From the NCBI GenBank assembly GCA_031761405.1, contig JASEVX010000003.1:14498973-14562972 (forward strand): a DNA stretch of 64,000 nucleotides, written 5' to 3'. This DNA is from Serripes groenlandicus (taxonomy: Eukaryota; Mollusca; Bivalvia; Cardiida; Cardiidae). Below the pieces are notes generated by a model. The model worked only from the letters and a program-made list of their open reading frames with translations. It searched no databases and was not told the origin of the DNA. Positions 1 to 10,235 of the stretch are shown here, one piece after another; the stretch's first letter is position 1, and the number at the start of each line of letters is the position of its first letter. A program made the position numbers and the translations under genes.

Positions 1-1225
1 TTAGCTCATTTTTAGTTAATATCACTTGGTTTTCACCTATGTCTATTGCATGTGTTTCAGAAACCTCCGTTTGTTCTTTTTCAATGTCCTCTATAGCATC
101 CACTGTCACCATATCATCTTTAGTTTGCATAACATCCTCTACCTTATTTACACAGTCATTTATATGTACAATTTGTGTTTCATTAGGTACATGTATTTCT
201 TGTTGTTTATCTTTAATTGATATATCTGGATTTGCATTAATAATTTCAGTTGTGGTTGTATATCTTTCAGGTATATTAGGTTGCTTTTCAAGCTCAGTTT
301 TGGCAGCATTTTCAACATTTACACCGACATCAGGTTGCTTTTTTAGCTCAGTTATGGCAGCATTTTCATTATTTACATTGATATCAGGTTGTCTTTTGAG
401 TTCAGTAATGGCAGCATTTTCAAGATTTACATTGGCGTCAGGTTGTCCTTTGAGCTCAGTTATGGCAGCATTTTCAAGATTTATATTCATATCAGGTTTT
501 AATGGGCAAGTTGCAGATGCATCAACATCATCTGCTGCTTTCGTCTTTTTAACAGTTTGAGAAGCTTCATCTGTGTCATCTCCCTTTCTTTTCCTTGATC
601 TACCTGATACATTTTCAGGATTATCTAGCTTTTCAGTAACCTTTATTGGACTTTCAGAAGATGTTTTGGATTTATTCTTTGACTTTTCTGCCAACCTTTT
701 TCTTCTTTTTTCTTTTAAATTTGTTAAATCTAGTTGTTCAATCTTATCAACCTTTGTCTCTATAACTGATCTTTCATTTGCCAAAAGAACATTTGGACAT
801 TCAGCTCCTTCTACTATAGCAGTGTCAATCAAGCTTTTAGAATTACCAAAGTCACTCAATAAATTCTGATTTTCAATATTTGATATTTCCTCAGTAATAC
901 CATTGATACATGTTACTGACTCTCCAAACATTTCGCCATTAATTCTAGGTTCATCAACTATCTCTTCAAATGTTTTAGGATTCAATCCTGGTTTATTAGC
1001 AGTTTTTTCAAACATTTCAACATTCATTCCATGTTTATCAGCTGTCTCAACATCCCTTTCACCTTCAACACCGACCAAGTCCACTCCTTCATTTGCATGA
1101 GCAGACATTTGTGAATGCGAAGGAAAGGGAAGTTCTAGTCCGAGTTCATAATCTGCCTCGATGAGACTATCCAAGTTACTGTCAAAGCTCAGAGAGTCCA
1201 CTGGGAAAATGTCATCACAATCCAT
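1..1225 (-). CDS. Unrecognised repeat-containing, probably nuclear protein, 5' coding exon (partial, runs off left edge)
   Basis: The minus strand is open from an ATG at 1225 to base 2, 408 codons without a stop, continuing outside the window. An in-frame TAA lies 15 nt before the ATG, which has a strong context (A at -3, G at +4), so this start is well supported. The product begins with an acidic, Ser/Asp-rich stretch (about residues 1-30). It then has three degenerate 14-residue units (about 61-102, e.g. TANKPGLNPKTFEE), basic clusters that look like nuclear localisation signals (KEKRRKR at 171-177, RSRKRK at 209-214, KKTK at 226-229) and four 18-residue repeats built on ENAAITEL (about 244-315; DNA 281-496). 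The C-terminal part seen is acidic and low in hydrophobics. No catalytic domain is visible and I do not recognise the family. A nuclear scaffold or chromatin-type role is only an inference from the basic clusters. Confidence 0.75.
   Translation of the reverse strand, partial: MDCDDIFPVDSLSFDSNLDSLIEADYELGLELPFPSHSQMSAHANEGVDLVGVEGERDVETADKHGMNVEMFEKTANKPGLNPKTFEEIVDEPRINGEMFGESVTCINGITEEISNIENQNLLSDFGNSKSLIDTAIVEGAECPNVLLANERSVIETKVDKIEQLDLTNLKEKRRKRLAEKSKNKSKTSSESPIKVTEKLDNPENVSGRSRKRKGDDTDEASQTVKKTKAADDVDASATCPLKPDMNINLENAAITELKGQPDANVNLENAAITELKRQPDINVNNENAAITELKKQPDVGVNVENAAKTELEKQPNIPERYTTTTEIINANPDISIKDKQQEIHVPNETQIVHINDCVNKVEDVMQTKDDMVTVDAIEDIEKEQTEVSETHAIDIGENQVILTKNEL
281..496. repeat. 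54-bp coding tandem repeat, four copies
   Basis: Four in-frame 54-bp units lie inside the minus-strand coding exon and encode 18-residue repeats around ENAAITEL. Units differ by several substitutions but keep length and frame. Confidence 0.85.
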
Positions 1226-1467
1226 TCTGTTTGCCTTTATTTACACTGCTGAAGTCAAGTCCGAGTTAACCCCTTTCTGCCTGCCTGTATTAATACTAGT
1301 GGAGTTAATTCTAAGTTAACATCTTACCTTTTTGACAACACTCTGTAACAGGTGACTTTTAAGAACATTGTGGAAAGGTGGACAAAATCACACAATGTTT
1401 TCAAAAGATTCATCATCTGATATTCAAAAAGCAGATAAAGCCCTAAAAATATCACACCAGCCGGTAA
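1226..1467. other. Upstream/5' flank of the left-edge gene
   Basis: Probably contains the 5' UTR and proximal promoter or an intron of the minus-strand gene. No TATA box or other clear element was recognised. A stub resembling a MITE end (GTTAACCCCTTTC) lies at about 1267-1279. Confidence 0.3.
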
Positions 1468-1861
1468 AGAGTAACTCTTTCCCACATGAAGACACTTCTG
1501 CAACAATTGACTTTTGATAACATTGTGGCAAAGGGAGAAATTGCTTATCATGTTTTTCTATAACTACTTTTATTCATAGAGATTTTCCATATTTTTGCCT
1601 AGATTTCTTTTATGTGGGAAAGGGTTCAATTTATGCCCTTTCCCTCATATAGACGCTTTCTGACGCCTCTGCAGCAGACGTCTTTTTGAAAACTTAGTAA
1701 TAAAAGAAGAAATTGCTCAAAACCAGCAAATTCTTCTTTTGCCACAATGTTTTCCACTTTTAGTCATAGGTTATCCATTAAATTATAGAGATTTTCTATT
1801 TTTTGACAATATATGATCAAAGTCATCTGCTGCAGAATTGTCGTATGAAGGAAAGGGTTAA
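1468..1861. mobile_element. Two adjacent TTAA-type MITE copies
   Basis: A diverged copy (about 1468-1629, ends ACTCTTTCCCACAT and GTGGGAAAGGGTT) is followed by a better copy (about 1631-1861). The second carries all family hallmarks: CCCTTTCCCTCATA end, GCAGCAGACG subterminal block, an internal AGAAATTGCTC hairpin arm, TCTGCTGCAGAATTG and the GGAAAGGGTTAA end. Confidence 0.8.
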
Positions 1862-1881
1862 AGGTTGGCCAAAAGGTCCTT

Positions 1882-1959
1882 AACCTTACCCCTTTCATTT
1901 GTGTCCAGTCATCAAATAAGTCGTCTGCTGCAGAATTGTCGTATGAGGAAAAGGGTTAA
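1882..1959. mobile_element. Internally deleted TTAA-type MITE
   Basis: Only about 78 bp remain: a CCCTTTCATTTG-like left end joined to GTCGTCTGCTGCAG and a GAGGAAAAGGGTTAA right end. Confidence 0.65.
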
Positions 1960-2127
1960 TAACAACCTGTAATCATAGCTATGAGTGGTAATCAAAAGGT
2001 TTGAGGAAAAGTGCTCTTATTTCAATATTATGGCAAATGTTTTGCTGAAACTTCATGAAACTATTGTTTGATAAAAATTATTACTCACATACATAGAGTA
2101 ATCATAACAACAGTAACATCATTTAAA

Positions 2128-2357
2128 TTAACCCTTTCCCTCATACAACAATTCTGTAGCAGACGACTTTGAACATATTTTGTCAAAACATAGAAAATCT
2201 CCATAATTGAATGGATAACCTATGACAAAAAGTGGAAAACATTGTGGCAAAAGGAGAAATCGCACGTTCTGTGCAATTTCTTCTTTTGTCACTATGTTTT
2301 CAAAAAGCTGTCTGCTGCAGAGGCGTCAGAAAGCGTCTATATGAGAGAAAGGGTTAA
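2128..2357. mobile_element. Full-length TTAA-type MITE (222 bp between TTAA targets)
   Basis: Bounded by TTAA at 2128-2131 and 2354-2357. The outer bases are CCCTTTCCCTCATA and its inverse, with subterminal inverted blocks (GCAGACGACTTT / AAAAAGCTGTCTGCTGC) and a central hairpin of AGAAAT...CACG / GTGC...ATTTCTTC. TTAA targets with CCC...GGG ends match piggyBac-type elements. No coding capacity. Confidence 0.85.
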
Positions 2358-2379
2358 GTCAGTCCTAGCCCAACACATT

Positions 2380-2519
2380 TTGATGGCAAATAATAAATCA
2401 TCATTTTGCCACAATGCTTTCAACATTATTCAATAATAATACTTTCATTTATAGTGAGTCTTCTTATTTTTGTCTAAACGTTTTTTGCTTCAGATGTGTT
2501 CTTTGTTGGAAAGAGTTAA
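2380..2519. mobile_element. Right-half fragment of the TTAA MITE
   Basis: Resembles the half of the family containing TTTTGCCACAATG, TTCAATAATAATACTTTCATT and a GGAAAGAGTTAA end. The left half is not recognisable. Confidence 0.5.
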
Positions 2520-2745
2520 CCCTTTCCCTCATATAGACGCTTTCTGGCGCCTCTGCAGCAGATGGCTTTTTGAAAACATAGTGACAAAAGAAGAAATTGC
2601 TCAAAACGAGCAATTTCTCCTTTTGCCACAATGTTTTTCACTTTTAGTCATAGGTTCTCCATTCAATTATAGAGGTTTTCTATCTTTTGACAAAATATGT
2701 TCAAAGTTGTCTGCTGCAGAATTGTAGTATGAGGGAAAGAGTTAA
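2516..2745. mobile_element. Full-length TTAA-type MITE
   Basis: TTAA at 2516-2519 and 2742-2745 frame a copy with the family's TIRs and the AGAAATTGCTC / GAGCAATTTCTCC central palindrome. It shares its right TTAA with the next copy, so the two elements abut. Confidence 0.85.
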
Positions 2746-2946
2746 CCCCTTTCTGTATACAGACGCTTTCTTTCTACAGACCTCTGCTGCAGATGACTTA
2801 TGACATTATAAGCAATTTATCCATTTACTACAATTTTTTCAAATTTATTCAATAATAATACTTCCATTTAAAGAGAGTGTCAATCTTTATGCCCAGATGC
2901 CTACAAAATAGTCTGCTGCAGATTTGTTGTATTTGGGAAACTTTAA
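2742..2946. mobile_element. Diverged TTAA-type MITE
   Basis: Begins at the shared TTAA with CCCCTTTCTGTATAC and ends near TTGTATTTGGGAAAC; the internal CTCTGCTGCAGATGAC and GTCTGCTGCAGATT blocks are retained. Confidence 0.65.
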
Positions 2947-3380
2947 AGAGTATATAAATGGCCCTTATAAGTTATATAGAAGTTATCGAACCCTGTAAAT
3001 CATTAAAGTCATCTCATATATATATATGTTAAAATATAACTACAAATATAATTTTTGTATACAATAAATTAATAATATATTCATCAAGGTCACTATTGGA
3101 AAGCCTTGTTGTTGTTGTTGATTCCTTTCATGTTTTTCTGATCCTGATGTAGTAGAAATGATTAAGGAGGTTTGTCATCCATTGTCAACTCACTTGGCCA
3201 GAAATGTAACTAAAATGTATTACAAACACTGGCAAGAAGTGTTAACAATAAACACTGTATTCATTCCTGGATGGGTTTCTGAGAAAAAGCCTCTATTTCT
3301 TTGTATTGTTATTGATAAATATACTAAATAACTAGGAAAAAAAAAAGACTTTCCAGAAGTAAAGAAAAAAATAACTAACA
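2947..3380. other. No gene seen
   Basis: AT-rich sequence with a short TA run near 3020. No credible open frame or recognised repeat. Confidence 0.5.
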
Positions 3381-3985
3381 AACAAGACGACCATGATGGT
3401 TCTATATCGCTCACCTAATTCATAGAACTTCAATAGTTTTATAACTATATATACATATGTATGCAATACAAGTCATGCACCCTGGTGGCCATGTTTATCA
3501 AAGGTTCAGAATTGTTTGAACAAACTTGGTAGAGGGTCAACCAAGGAACCTTTGAGGCAAATATTTTTGCATAATTTGCATTATATGCAGGATATATAGA
3601 GTTATCTAACTTGATTATTTACATAGGTAGTATGGATGGGATTGGTTGTATAAAGTGTCAATGCAATGCATCAAGAAGTTACTGAGATTATGAGATATGG
3701 ACTCTTAATGTACATGTAGTTGCAAACAATCTTTAACCAGAATTGTTAAGTCAAAGAAGGGACAAAACTTGATAAATTAAATAACTGTGATGGTTGGGAA
3801 GCCTTGTAGAAAGTTTCAATGCAATACATCAAGTAGTTAACTAAGTTATATTGTTATATTTTATATGTACTTGCACACAAAACCTTAACCAAGGTGTGAT
3901 GCCAACGCCAGGGTGAGTAGAAACTAGAATAGCTCTCATATTCTCTGAATAGTCGAGCTAAAAAAGTTTATAGAATCGAGTTTAA
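3381..3985. repeat. Dispersed repeat of the CAAGAGGNCCATGATGG...GAGCTAAAA type
   Basis: Begins with an ACAAGACGACCATGATGG-like end followed by TATATCGCTCACCTAAT and contains the internal word TTGGTAGAGGGTCAACCAAGG. It ends near GTCGAGCTAAAAAAG at about 3955. It has two imperfect internal units (…ACTTGATAAATTAAAT…). Non-coding. Confidence 0.55.
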
Positions 3986-5998
3986 ACATTGTGGCAAATG
4001 TAGAAATTGTACATAATGATGTTTAAGTGTGGTAGACCATTTGGAAATCTACTACTTAAACATGTCTGTAATTATTTTTGACCAAGACGCTGTGTGATGT
4101 GGATTTAACTGTAATTTAGATCACCTGAGCTGAATTCTCATTTATTAATGCATTTTGGAAACTTTGTGCAAGTTTGTTTTCTTTTTTGATGAAGGCAGTG
4201 ATTTTGATAAAAATTACGAAATCGCTGTCTGCAACAGTTACTGTTCAGACTAGTTTGTTCAAAAATTTATCTCATAAAGCAATCTCTAAAGTGTGTTTGT
4301 TGACAAAATAAATTGGTATGACAACCAGGCATGGCAGGTGCCCAGACATAGTATAAGTACTCTAGCGTCCCTTCTGTATGTACTATTCCTTATGCTTATC
4401 TTAGACGAATAAAAACTCCAAACATGGGAAAGGTTATCTTGTTTCAGTTCAAATTAGTGCATATAAATTTGAGAAGGACAAGTAGATTGTCAAGGTTCTA
4501 ATGTTTTTTGTCCAGGCCTGCAGTGGTCCTACCTTCCCCTCTATCTTCAGTTAATCCGTCTTGATGTTGTTGGACAAAGGCGGGAATTTCAGATTTTTTT
4601 ATTATTTAATTTTGCATTAATCTTTATGCACAGTGTACATCTGATATAAATATTTGTCTCATTCACATAAAGCCATGGATACTCTTGTTTTGCATTTGAA
4701 TATCATTTTCCGACTAAACTTTTTCACCAGCTATTTTTTTTTTTTAGAAACGCTCGCAATATTAATTTCCAAGCTGTCATTACAGAATAAACAATAACAT
4801 TCAAAATACTAAGTAGTACTACTAGTCACAATGTTGTTATCAGCTTTGAAAAATTTCATCAATGTTGTTTTCTGTCTGGTTTCAACCTGTTCTTTTTACA
4901 TCCTCACAAGAAATTTTCCTGTTATAGCTTCAATGATAAACAATTACTAATTTACTGATAAATGATTACAAAACCCAAAATACCTTGCCTTTGATTAAAA
5001 ACGGGTCCCCTGCTTAAGGTGCAATTTTAATGCATCAACACTACTTCCGAAAAAAGAAACTGGTTGCCATTACTTTACTGGTCCTCAGCTTCATTTTTGT
5101 AATGAAGCCCGGTCACAAATTATTACGATACATGGTCCATTTCATTCAATGTATACGCAAATATGCTGCTTATCTCATAATCTGTAGCCTTGTATTATGT
5201 TGGCGAGCTGTCAGGGCATGTAGAAATTATTATTTGTATTGGGACTTGTAATGTAAATATGTACTACTCTACAAGAATCTTGATTTTTTTTTTGGTTAAC
5301 TTTCTAGTAGCGTTTGAAGAGTTTGATATCCTGGTTTCCTGATCAAATGATAATCTGACAACAACCTAGTTACCTACAAATAATACATCATAATCTTGTT
5401 AACAGCAATAACAAAAGCCTTCAATAATATAATTGATTGGATTGATTGAGGGCGTTTAACATTGTTTTCAACATATTTCAGGCATGTCACAGCAACCAGT
5501 ACACCTGTGCATGTGTTTCCTGGCCTTCAGACACCAGTTCTCCACAAATAAATATTTCCAAGCAACTGGCTGCTTTTCCACATAGACTGCAATTAGTCCA
5601 TTAGTGAAGATGAATGAATGACGATTGTCACATTGACTTTTGTCAAATGTCAGAAAGAATGTTGTTAAGTTGAACTCACAACCACTGGATTTATCATTCC
5701 TGTTCAAGGACTGTTTTAGTCCTTCAAAAAAAGACATTGCATATGCTCATTTGTCATTTTTTTATTATCCTGCATACGCGACCAATAATCATAATGACAT
5801 GATAAAACGAGAAACCGAAAGTCTAAATTATTTGGACTACTTTATACATTTCCAAAAACACAATATACGTAATAAATTGTATGTGAACCGGTGCTTTGTT
5901 TTTACACATAAATTGTTAAATTTATTTGTCAGTATATATTGAAAGTTTTTGACATGAATTTTTAAATATTCCCATGAGCCCTGATAAATGTTGAGGTA
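3986..5998. other. Intergenic sequence, no supported gene
   Basis: Open frames at 5030-5251 (plus) and 5468-5737 (minus) are short, lack recognisable motifs and have no splice context that I could trust. About 5718-5842 is similar to 45924-46050 (shared AAAGACAT…CATATG and GGTCTAAATTATTTGGACTA words), so part of this stretch is a dispersed repeat. Confidence 0.4.
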
Positions 5999-6006
5999 CT
6001 GTACAC

Positions 6007-6125
6007 GAGTTCGGGAGAAGTCGTCTACCTACAAACTCGTCTAACTAGTAATATAGAGTAACCATTAGGAGAAGTCGTCAACATAAGGATTATATAGTAC
6101 TTTATAATCAATATCGATATAAAGG
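6007..6125 (+). repeat. MULE left terminal inverted repeat
   Basis: Starts GAGTTCGGGAGAAGTCG and pairs with the inverse of 9200-9319. It contains an internal repeat of the word GGAGAAGTCGTC. Confidence 0.8.
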
Positions 6126-6448
6126 TGTTAGTGTTAAAGTAAGGTGTTAATTGACCGATTGGATTGAAATAATAACAACAAATTCAATCAGTTTTAAAAT
6201 AATGTTGTTTTTATTCATAATATTTAATGAGTTTGTAAATTATGTTCTTTTTATTGGTTCGATATATTATTTTTTTCATTATCATAATAAAATTAAATTA
6301 ATTTTTTTCAAAAATATGGTTTCTAAATATATATAGTTTTTAACACTTGTTTGCAACATTATTTATTATTAACATACATTATTTACATTATTTACATTTT
6401 TTACAATTTTTACACGTAAACACTTTAGGTTTAGTCCAATATAACAAA

Positions 6449-6554
6449 TCATTCCTCGTCGTGGATTCTGTCATTGCTGCATATTGTAGCCAGTCCGGAA
6501 ATTTGGCTGCAGGTCCTCAACAGCTGGGATGTTGTTAACTCATCATCTTCGTAT
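6449..6554 (-). CDS. MULE transposase last exon
   Basis: Acceptor GTTTAG|ATACG. Encodes YEDDELTTSQLLRTCSQ and ends in GEE-like acidic codons and TGA at 6449-6451. In frame with the preceding exon. Confidence 0.6.
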
Positions 6555-8790
6555 CTAAACAAAAAGTAAAGAATTAGATTAGTATTTGCTATTGATTCAA
6601 AATTGGTAAATAAATACTCCTTTTGCAACAATTAATTATATATAATATATGTGATGCCTTTCTTATTTATAGACAGATCAGCCAGATATTTTAAGGATAT
6701 AAATTATTTTTACTTACTGATCCCAAGCCTCAAAAAGACGGCCATGAACCTCGCTGGACCGCTTCCTATGAATTCTCGTCAAGAGGTTCTCCGTAACGAG
6801 ACGGACCTGGAGATCAACTGTCTCCGATTCTGTTCGTAAAAAGGGAACGAGAACGTACAAGGCTAGATCCCCCCGTCCAGCCCTTGAATTCATCCGCCTG
6901 TGCCAGCCTGGAATAAATGAGAATACTTTCATTAATTATGCCGTCCGGAATTATATAAATAGTAAAACATTGAATTGTATACATATATACATATTGTTTA
7001 TGATTCCACATTAAGTTTTCATTTGACAGTATCTTTACATGATTTTTTTCTTAATGATTCTTAATTTTTATACCTTCTACGTCATTGTTAGTTCTGACCG
7101 TCTCGCGGAAAACGCTCCAATTCTCGGGACGCCACATCTGGCTCTCTACCCAGGTTCTCCGGACATAATCGCAGACTGTAAACAAAACAAAAAATAACAT
7201 TAGTTACTGTACAACATTTGTTCTTGATGTATTTCATAACAATGCCAAATAAGATGAAGAATGTTTTCCATCTTTGAACACTTGTAAGTCCGGTATTATT
7301 TTAATTTTGTCACTATATAATTCTTAATTTTTAGTCTTTCATGTTTTCAATGTGTTCTTTTACAGAAGTCAGTATTTTAAATTAATTAAATTAAATTAAT
7401 ACTATATATATATATTATACATACCTTTCAAAATGGGTCCCCCAATATCCGCAGCTTGAGTATGAAGTGCGTCAAAAGCATTACGTATATGCTCAGCAGG
7501 TAGGAACGGCAGAGCCATTAACTTACGGAGGAACATAAACTTGTCTCCTCTTGAAACGTATGCGGTAGCCAGTCCATCACTTTGTATCTTTCGGTACACC
7601 CGCTGAGCCCAGTGGAACACGCAGCCTTTGACAACACATCCTGGAAAAACCAGTCGTAAGGCCTGCCATGTCGCTGTAGAGAAGAACATATACACTATTA
7701 ATAATCAATATTGCACAATTGTAAGTCAGGTATTATTTTAATTTTGCCACTATATAATTCTTATTTTAGTCTTTCATGTTTTCAAAGTGTTCTTTTACAG
7801 AATAGTCCGTATTTTAAATTAATTAAATTAATACTTTAGTACTGTTCCCACAATGATTTCAACTATATGTAATGATAATGATAAGACCAGTCAAAGTCAT
7901 CTGCTTTCCGGATAGTCTGCTTTTACTGATATATTTGATAACAACTTACCAGCCTCAAAGTCAACCATGACCCATTCTACCAATGGCTGTGGCATGTGTC
8001 TGCGCAGACAGTTGAACACCTGAAAACAAAAATATAATAATTTAGTTTCCTGTTCCTCTGTTTCTCTTAATACATGCTATATTTATTGGCAGAACATAGG
8101 CTCTTTACTTACAATGTCTTGAACATTAAATATTTAAACGAGATTTTTTTTTTTCTAATTAAGAGATATTTCAGCATATGATATTACCTCAATATAATCG
8201 ATTTTTGATCTTCTGGACATCAACACGTAGAGTAGGGGGATCTGTTTCACGTCTTCTCCCTTCTTTACAAATGCGTGAATGGACATCAACTGGTAGAAAG
8301 GCCTCCTTACCAGCTTGAACGTCCCGTCTATGAACCATCGTTTGGCCTGCTTAAGGTGGTTAAGTTGACTTGGTGTCGCCAACAGTAAATGTCTCGCACC
8401 ATCCAAACGAATATCGTCCAGAACGAAATCTGGACCGATGAAGTTCAAGTCCAGCTAGAAAACAATAGAACAACTATTTTAAATAAGAACGTTTTTTGAA
8501 TTTCTCAATTTGTCACAATGTTTTCAACTATTTTAAATAAGAACATTTTATGAATTTGTCACAATGTTTTCAACTATTTTAAATAAGAACATTTTATGAA
8601 TTTGTCACAATGTTTTCAACTATTTTAAATAAGAACGTAGAGAGAGAAAGAAAGAAAGAGAGAGACGGATAGAAGAAAGAGAATTATAGATATATAATTA
8701 TAATTTCTTACCGTTTTTGCAGACACGATGCTGCCAGTAACTGCAACTGTCACAGCATAACGCATGCATTCGTTCACTAACCCTACTGGA
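6449..8790 (-). CDS. MULE transposase, spliced, recognised exons all intact
   Basis: Seven exons are joined by GT/AG introns that keep frame: about 8712-8790 (5' limit uncertain), 8188-8454, 7950-8019, 7425-7673, 7074-7175, 6718-6907 and 6449-6554 (TGA stop). The second exon has WFIDGTFK, the usual first catalytic Asp of MULE transposases, then PLLYVLMSRRSKIDY. The next has VMVDFEA, the second Asp, and the fourth has GCVFHWAQRVYRK, the C-x-FH motif. Later exons give TNNDVEGWHRRMN, also typical of the family. No stop or frameshift was found from exon 8188-8454 to the end, about 330 codons. The start codon and any N-terminal zinc finger were not identified, so the reported 5' end is approximate. 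The enzyme would cut and join the element's TIRs. Confidence 0.75.
6718..6907 (-). CDS. MULE transposase exon
   Basis: Acceptor TTCCAG|GCTGG and donor ATCA|GTAAGT. 190 nt, beginning GWHRRMN and ending LFEAWD. Confidence 0.75.
7074..7175 (-). CDS. MULE transposase exon
   Basis: Acceptor TTACAG|TCTG and donor GAAG|GTATAA. 102 nt, encoding CDYVRRTWVESQMWRPENW and TNNDVE. Confidence 0.75.
7425..7673 (-). CDS. MULE transposase exon with CxFHW motif
   Basis: Acceptor CTACAG|CGAC and donor GAAAG|GTATG. 249 nt, encoding ATWQALRLVFPG, GCVFHWAQRVYRK and LMALPFLPAEHI. Confidence 0.8.
7950..8019 (-). CDS. MULE transposase exon with second Asp
   Basis: Acceptor TTTCAG|GTG and donor GCTG|GTAAG. 70 nt, encoding LVEWVMVDFEA. 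Confidence 0.75.
8188..8454 (-). CDS. MULE transposase exon with DGTF catalytic motif
   Basis: Acceptor TTCTAG|CTGG and donor GAG|GTAATA. 89 codons, phase 0 at both ends, containing RWFIDGTFK and IPLLYVLMSRR. Confidence 0.8.
8471..8635. repeat. 46-bp tandem repeat in a MULE intron
   Basis: CAACTATTTTAAATAAGAAC recurs at 8471, 8525, 8571 and 8617 with TTTGTCACAATGTTTT between copies. It is followed by a GA-rich simple repeat to about 8685. Confidence 0.85.
8712..8790 (-). CDS. MULE transposase, most 5' exon recognised
   Basis: Read in phase with the next exon it gives MRYAVTVAVTGSIVSAKT and ends at ACG|GTAAG. The 5' boundary is uncertain. A related segment, YAVTAVVDGSRVCKS, occurs in the relic at about 15000-15060. 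Confidence 0.5.
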
Positions 8791-9199
8791 ACAACTTAAA
8801 CACATATACACAGTCATTTCAAGTATTTCTGAGATATAGCTTATCTTGGGATTTTTTTTTTAATATATATGGGCAAATGAATAAAAAGGTGAAACAAACA
8901 GAGGGTATAACAAAAGACAAACATTTTTTTTATTTTCACATGTATTTTTAATGAGCAATTAACATTATGTATGATTAAAGCCGACTGTCCATAAATTTCT
9001 TTAATAATCAACCCTAGTAAGTATGCCGACAATAAAATACACGCGACACATAACGTAATTAAATGACGAGCCAATTTCAATATATTTACAAGTATTTATC
9101 ATAAACAATATAATTATAAGTAGCCTATTTATTATAAACAAACATCTTATTGTTAAACTAATGTTTGTAACATATATTTAACTTCAAAGTTACTATAAT

Positions 9200-9319
9200 C
9201 GATAATTATCCTTCCTAAGTATATAGTACTATATAATCCTTATGTTGACGACTTCTCCTAATGGTTACTCTATATTACTAGTTAGACGAGTTTGTAGGTA
9301 GACGACTTCTCCTGCACCC
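9200..9319 (-). repeat. MULE right terminal inverted repeat
   Basis: Inverse of the left TIR. Read inward from 9319 it starts GGGTGCAGGAGAAGTCG. The first few terminal bases differ between the two ends but the rest is nearly identical. Confidence 0.8.
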
Positions 9320-9327
9320 CTGTACAC

Positions 9328-10235
9328 ACACTAAAGTAATGTTTATTGGAAATAATGTATTATCTAATGCGGACAGATAGTAAATTGTTGTTGTAATTGA
9401 GCTACTTCGGCTCCACGATTGAATAGGACATGCTTACGACGATGGACAAAGGTTGATCACAACGGCTAATTCTGTACAAAGACAGATCCGACTGTTATTC
9501 CTATCCGAAACTATGACACTTCATCGAACACATACGGTTAATCTACTACAAATTCGATATAATTTGGGAATTTTTCATTGCCATTTTGGATATTATTTTA
9601 TCTACTACATCATCAACATAGTACAGTATATCAACTGTTTGAAAAAGTTGCTTTTAAATGCAGAAAAAGAAAGTCTGTGGTCACTTGCATTCCTAGACTG
9701 GGATCCTTTAAATTCTATAGATTGGTTCCCATTTTTTATTTTTGTAAATTAACTAAATCCAGGAACCAGTTTTTAATTTCAGATAATCAGTCTGAAATCT
9801 CCCGTTATTTTCAACAAGGATACGTAAATGAACGAAAGGAAAACACGTATTCCGGAACAAGAACTTTTAACTGTTTAAGTATTTAGTGAATAATTAATCT
9901 AAATATTTTGTTCGTATGCGATATTTTATGATCCACGTCAAAGTTCAGATTCAAATGATTCAATTACAACTATGAAAATAAAGGAATGTTTTTCTTCGAT
10001 GTCGGATACTTTCGGTGATATGATTTTTAACTTGATTACGAATAGCAATCGGAACTGATCGGGTAATTCCGTCATCCTTCATCAACGGTGAAGCATTCCA
10101 TCACTGAGGTGTTCCGATTGTACGAATTGAAGTCGGTCGTCTTCGGCTTTTCCGACAATTACGATCATGAGCGTTTTCGGATTTTGCAATCGAGTAACTC
10201 GAGTAGAAAATTTGGACATGCGCAATACACTGGAG
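9328..10235. other. Intergenic sequence, no supported gene
   Basis: Open frames at 9453-9752 and 9578-9886 overlap each other in different frames, are AT-rich and show no motif. Nothing else recognised. Confidence 0.45.

Larger units (their letters stand above)
5999..9327 (-). mobile_element. MULE (Mutator-like) DNA transposon with long TIRs and 8-bp target duplication
   Basis: The element spans 6007-9319 (3.3 kb), flanked on both sides by CTGTACAC (5999-6006 and 9320-9327). Its ends are inverted copies of each other over roughly 110-120 bp: GGGAGAAGTCGTCTACC with AAACTCGTCTAACTAGTAA and ATTAGGAGAAGTCGTCAAC. Long TIRs and 8-9 bp target duplications are hallmarks of MULEs. Inside, the minus strand carries a spliced transposase gene. 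Between exons there is a 46-bp tandem repeat (8471-8635) and a GA-rich microsatellite (8637-8685). The left TIR continues into AT-rich DNA that may hold the transposase 3' UTR. Confidence 0.85.

Noticed and set aside
39..1100. Three long plus-strand open frames (39-560, 573-869, 903-1100)
   Set aside because: They are antisense shadows of the uninterrupted minus-strand frame 1-1225, which has a good start and sensible composition.
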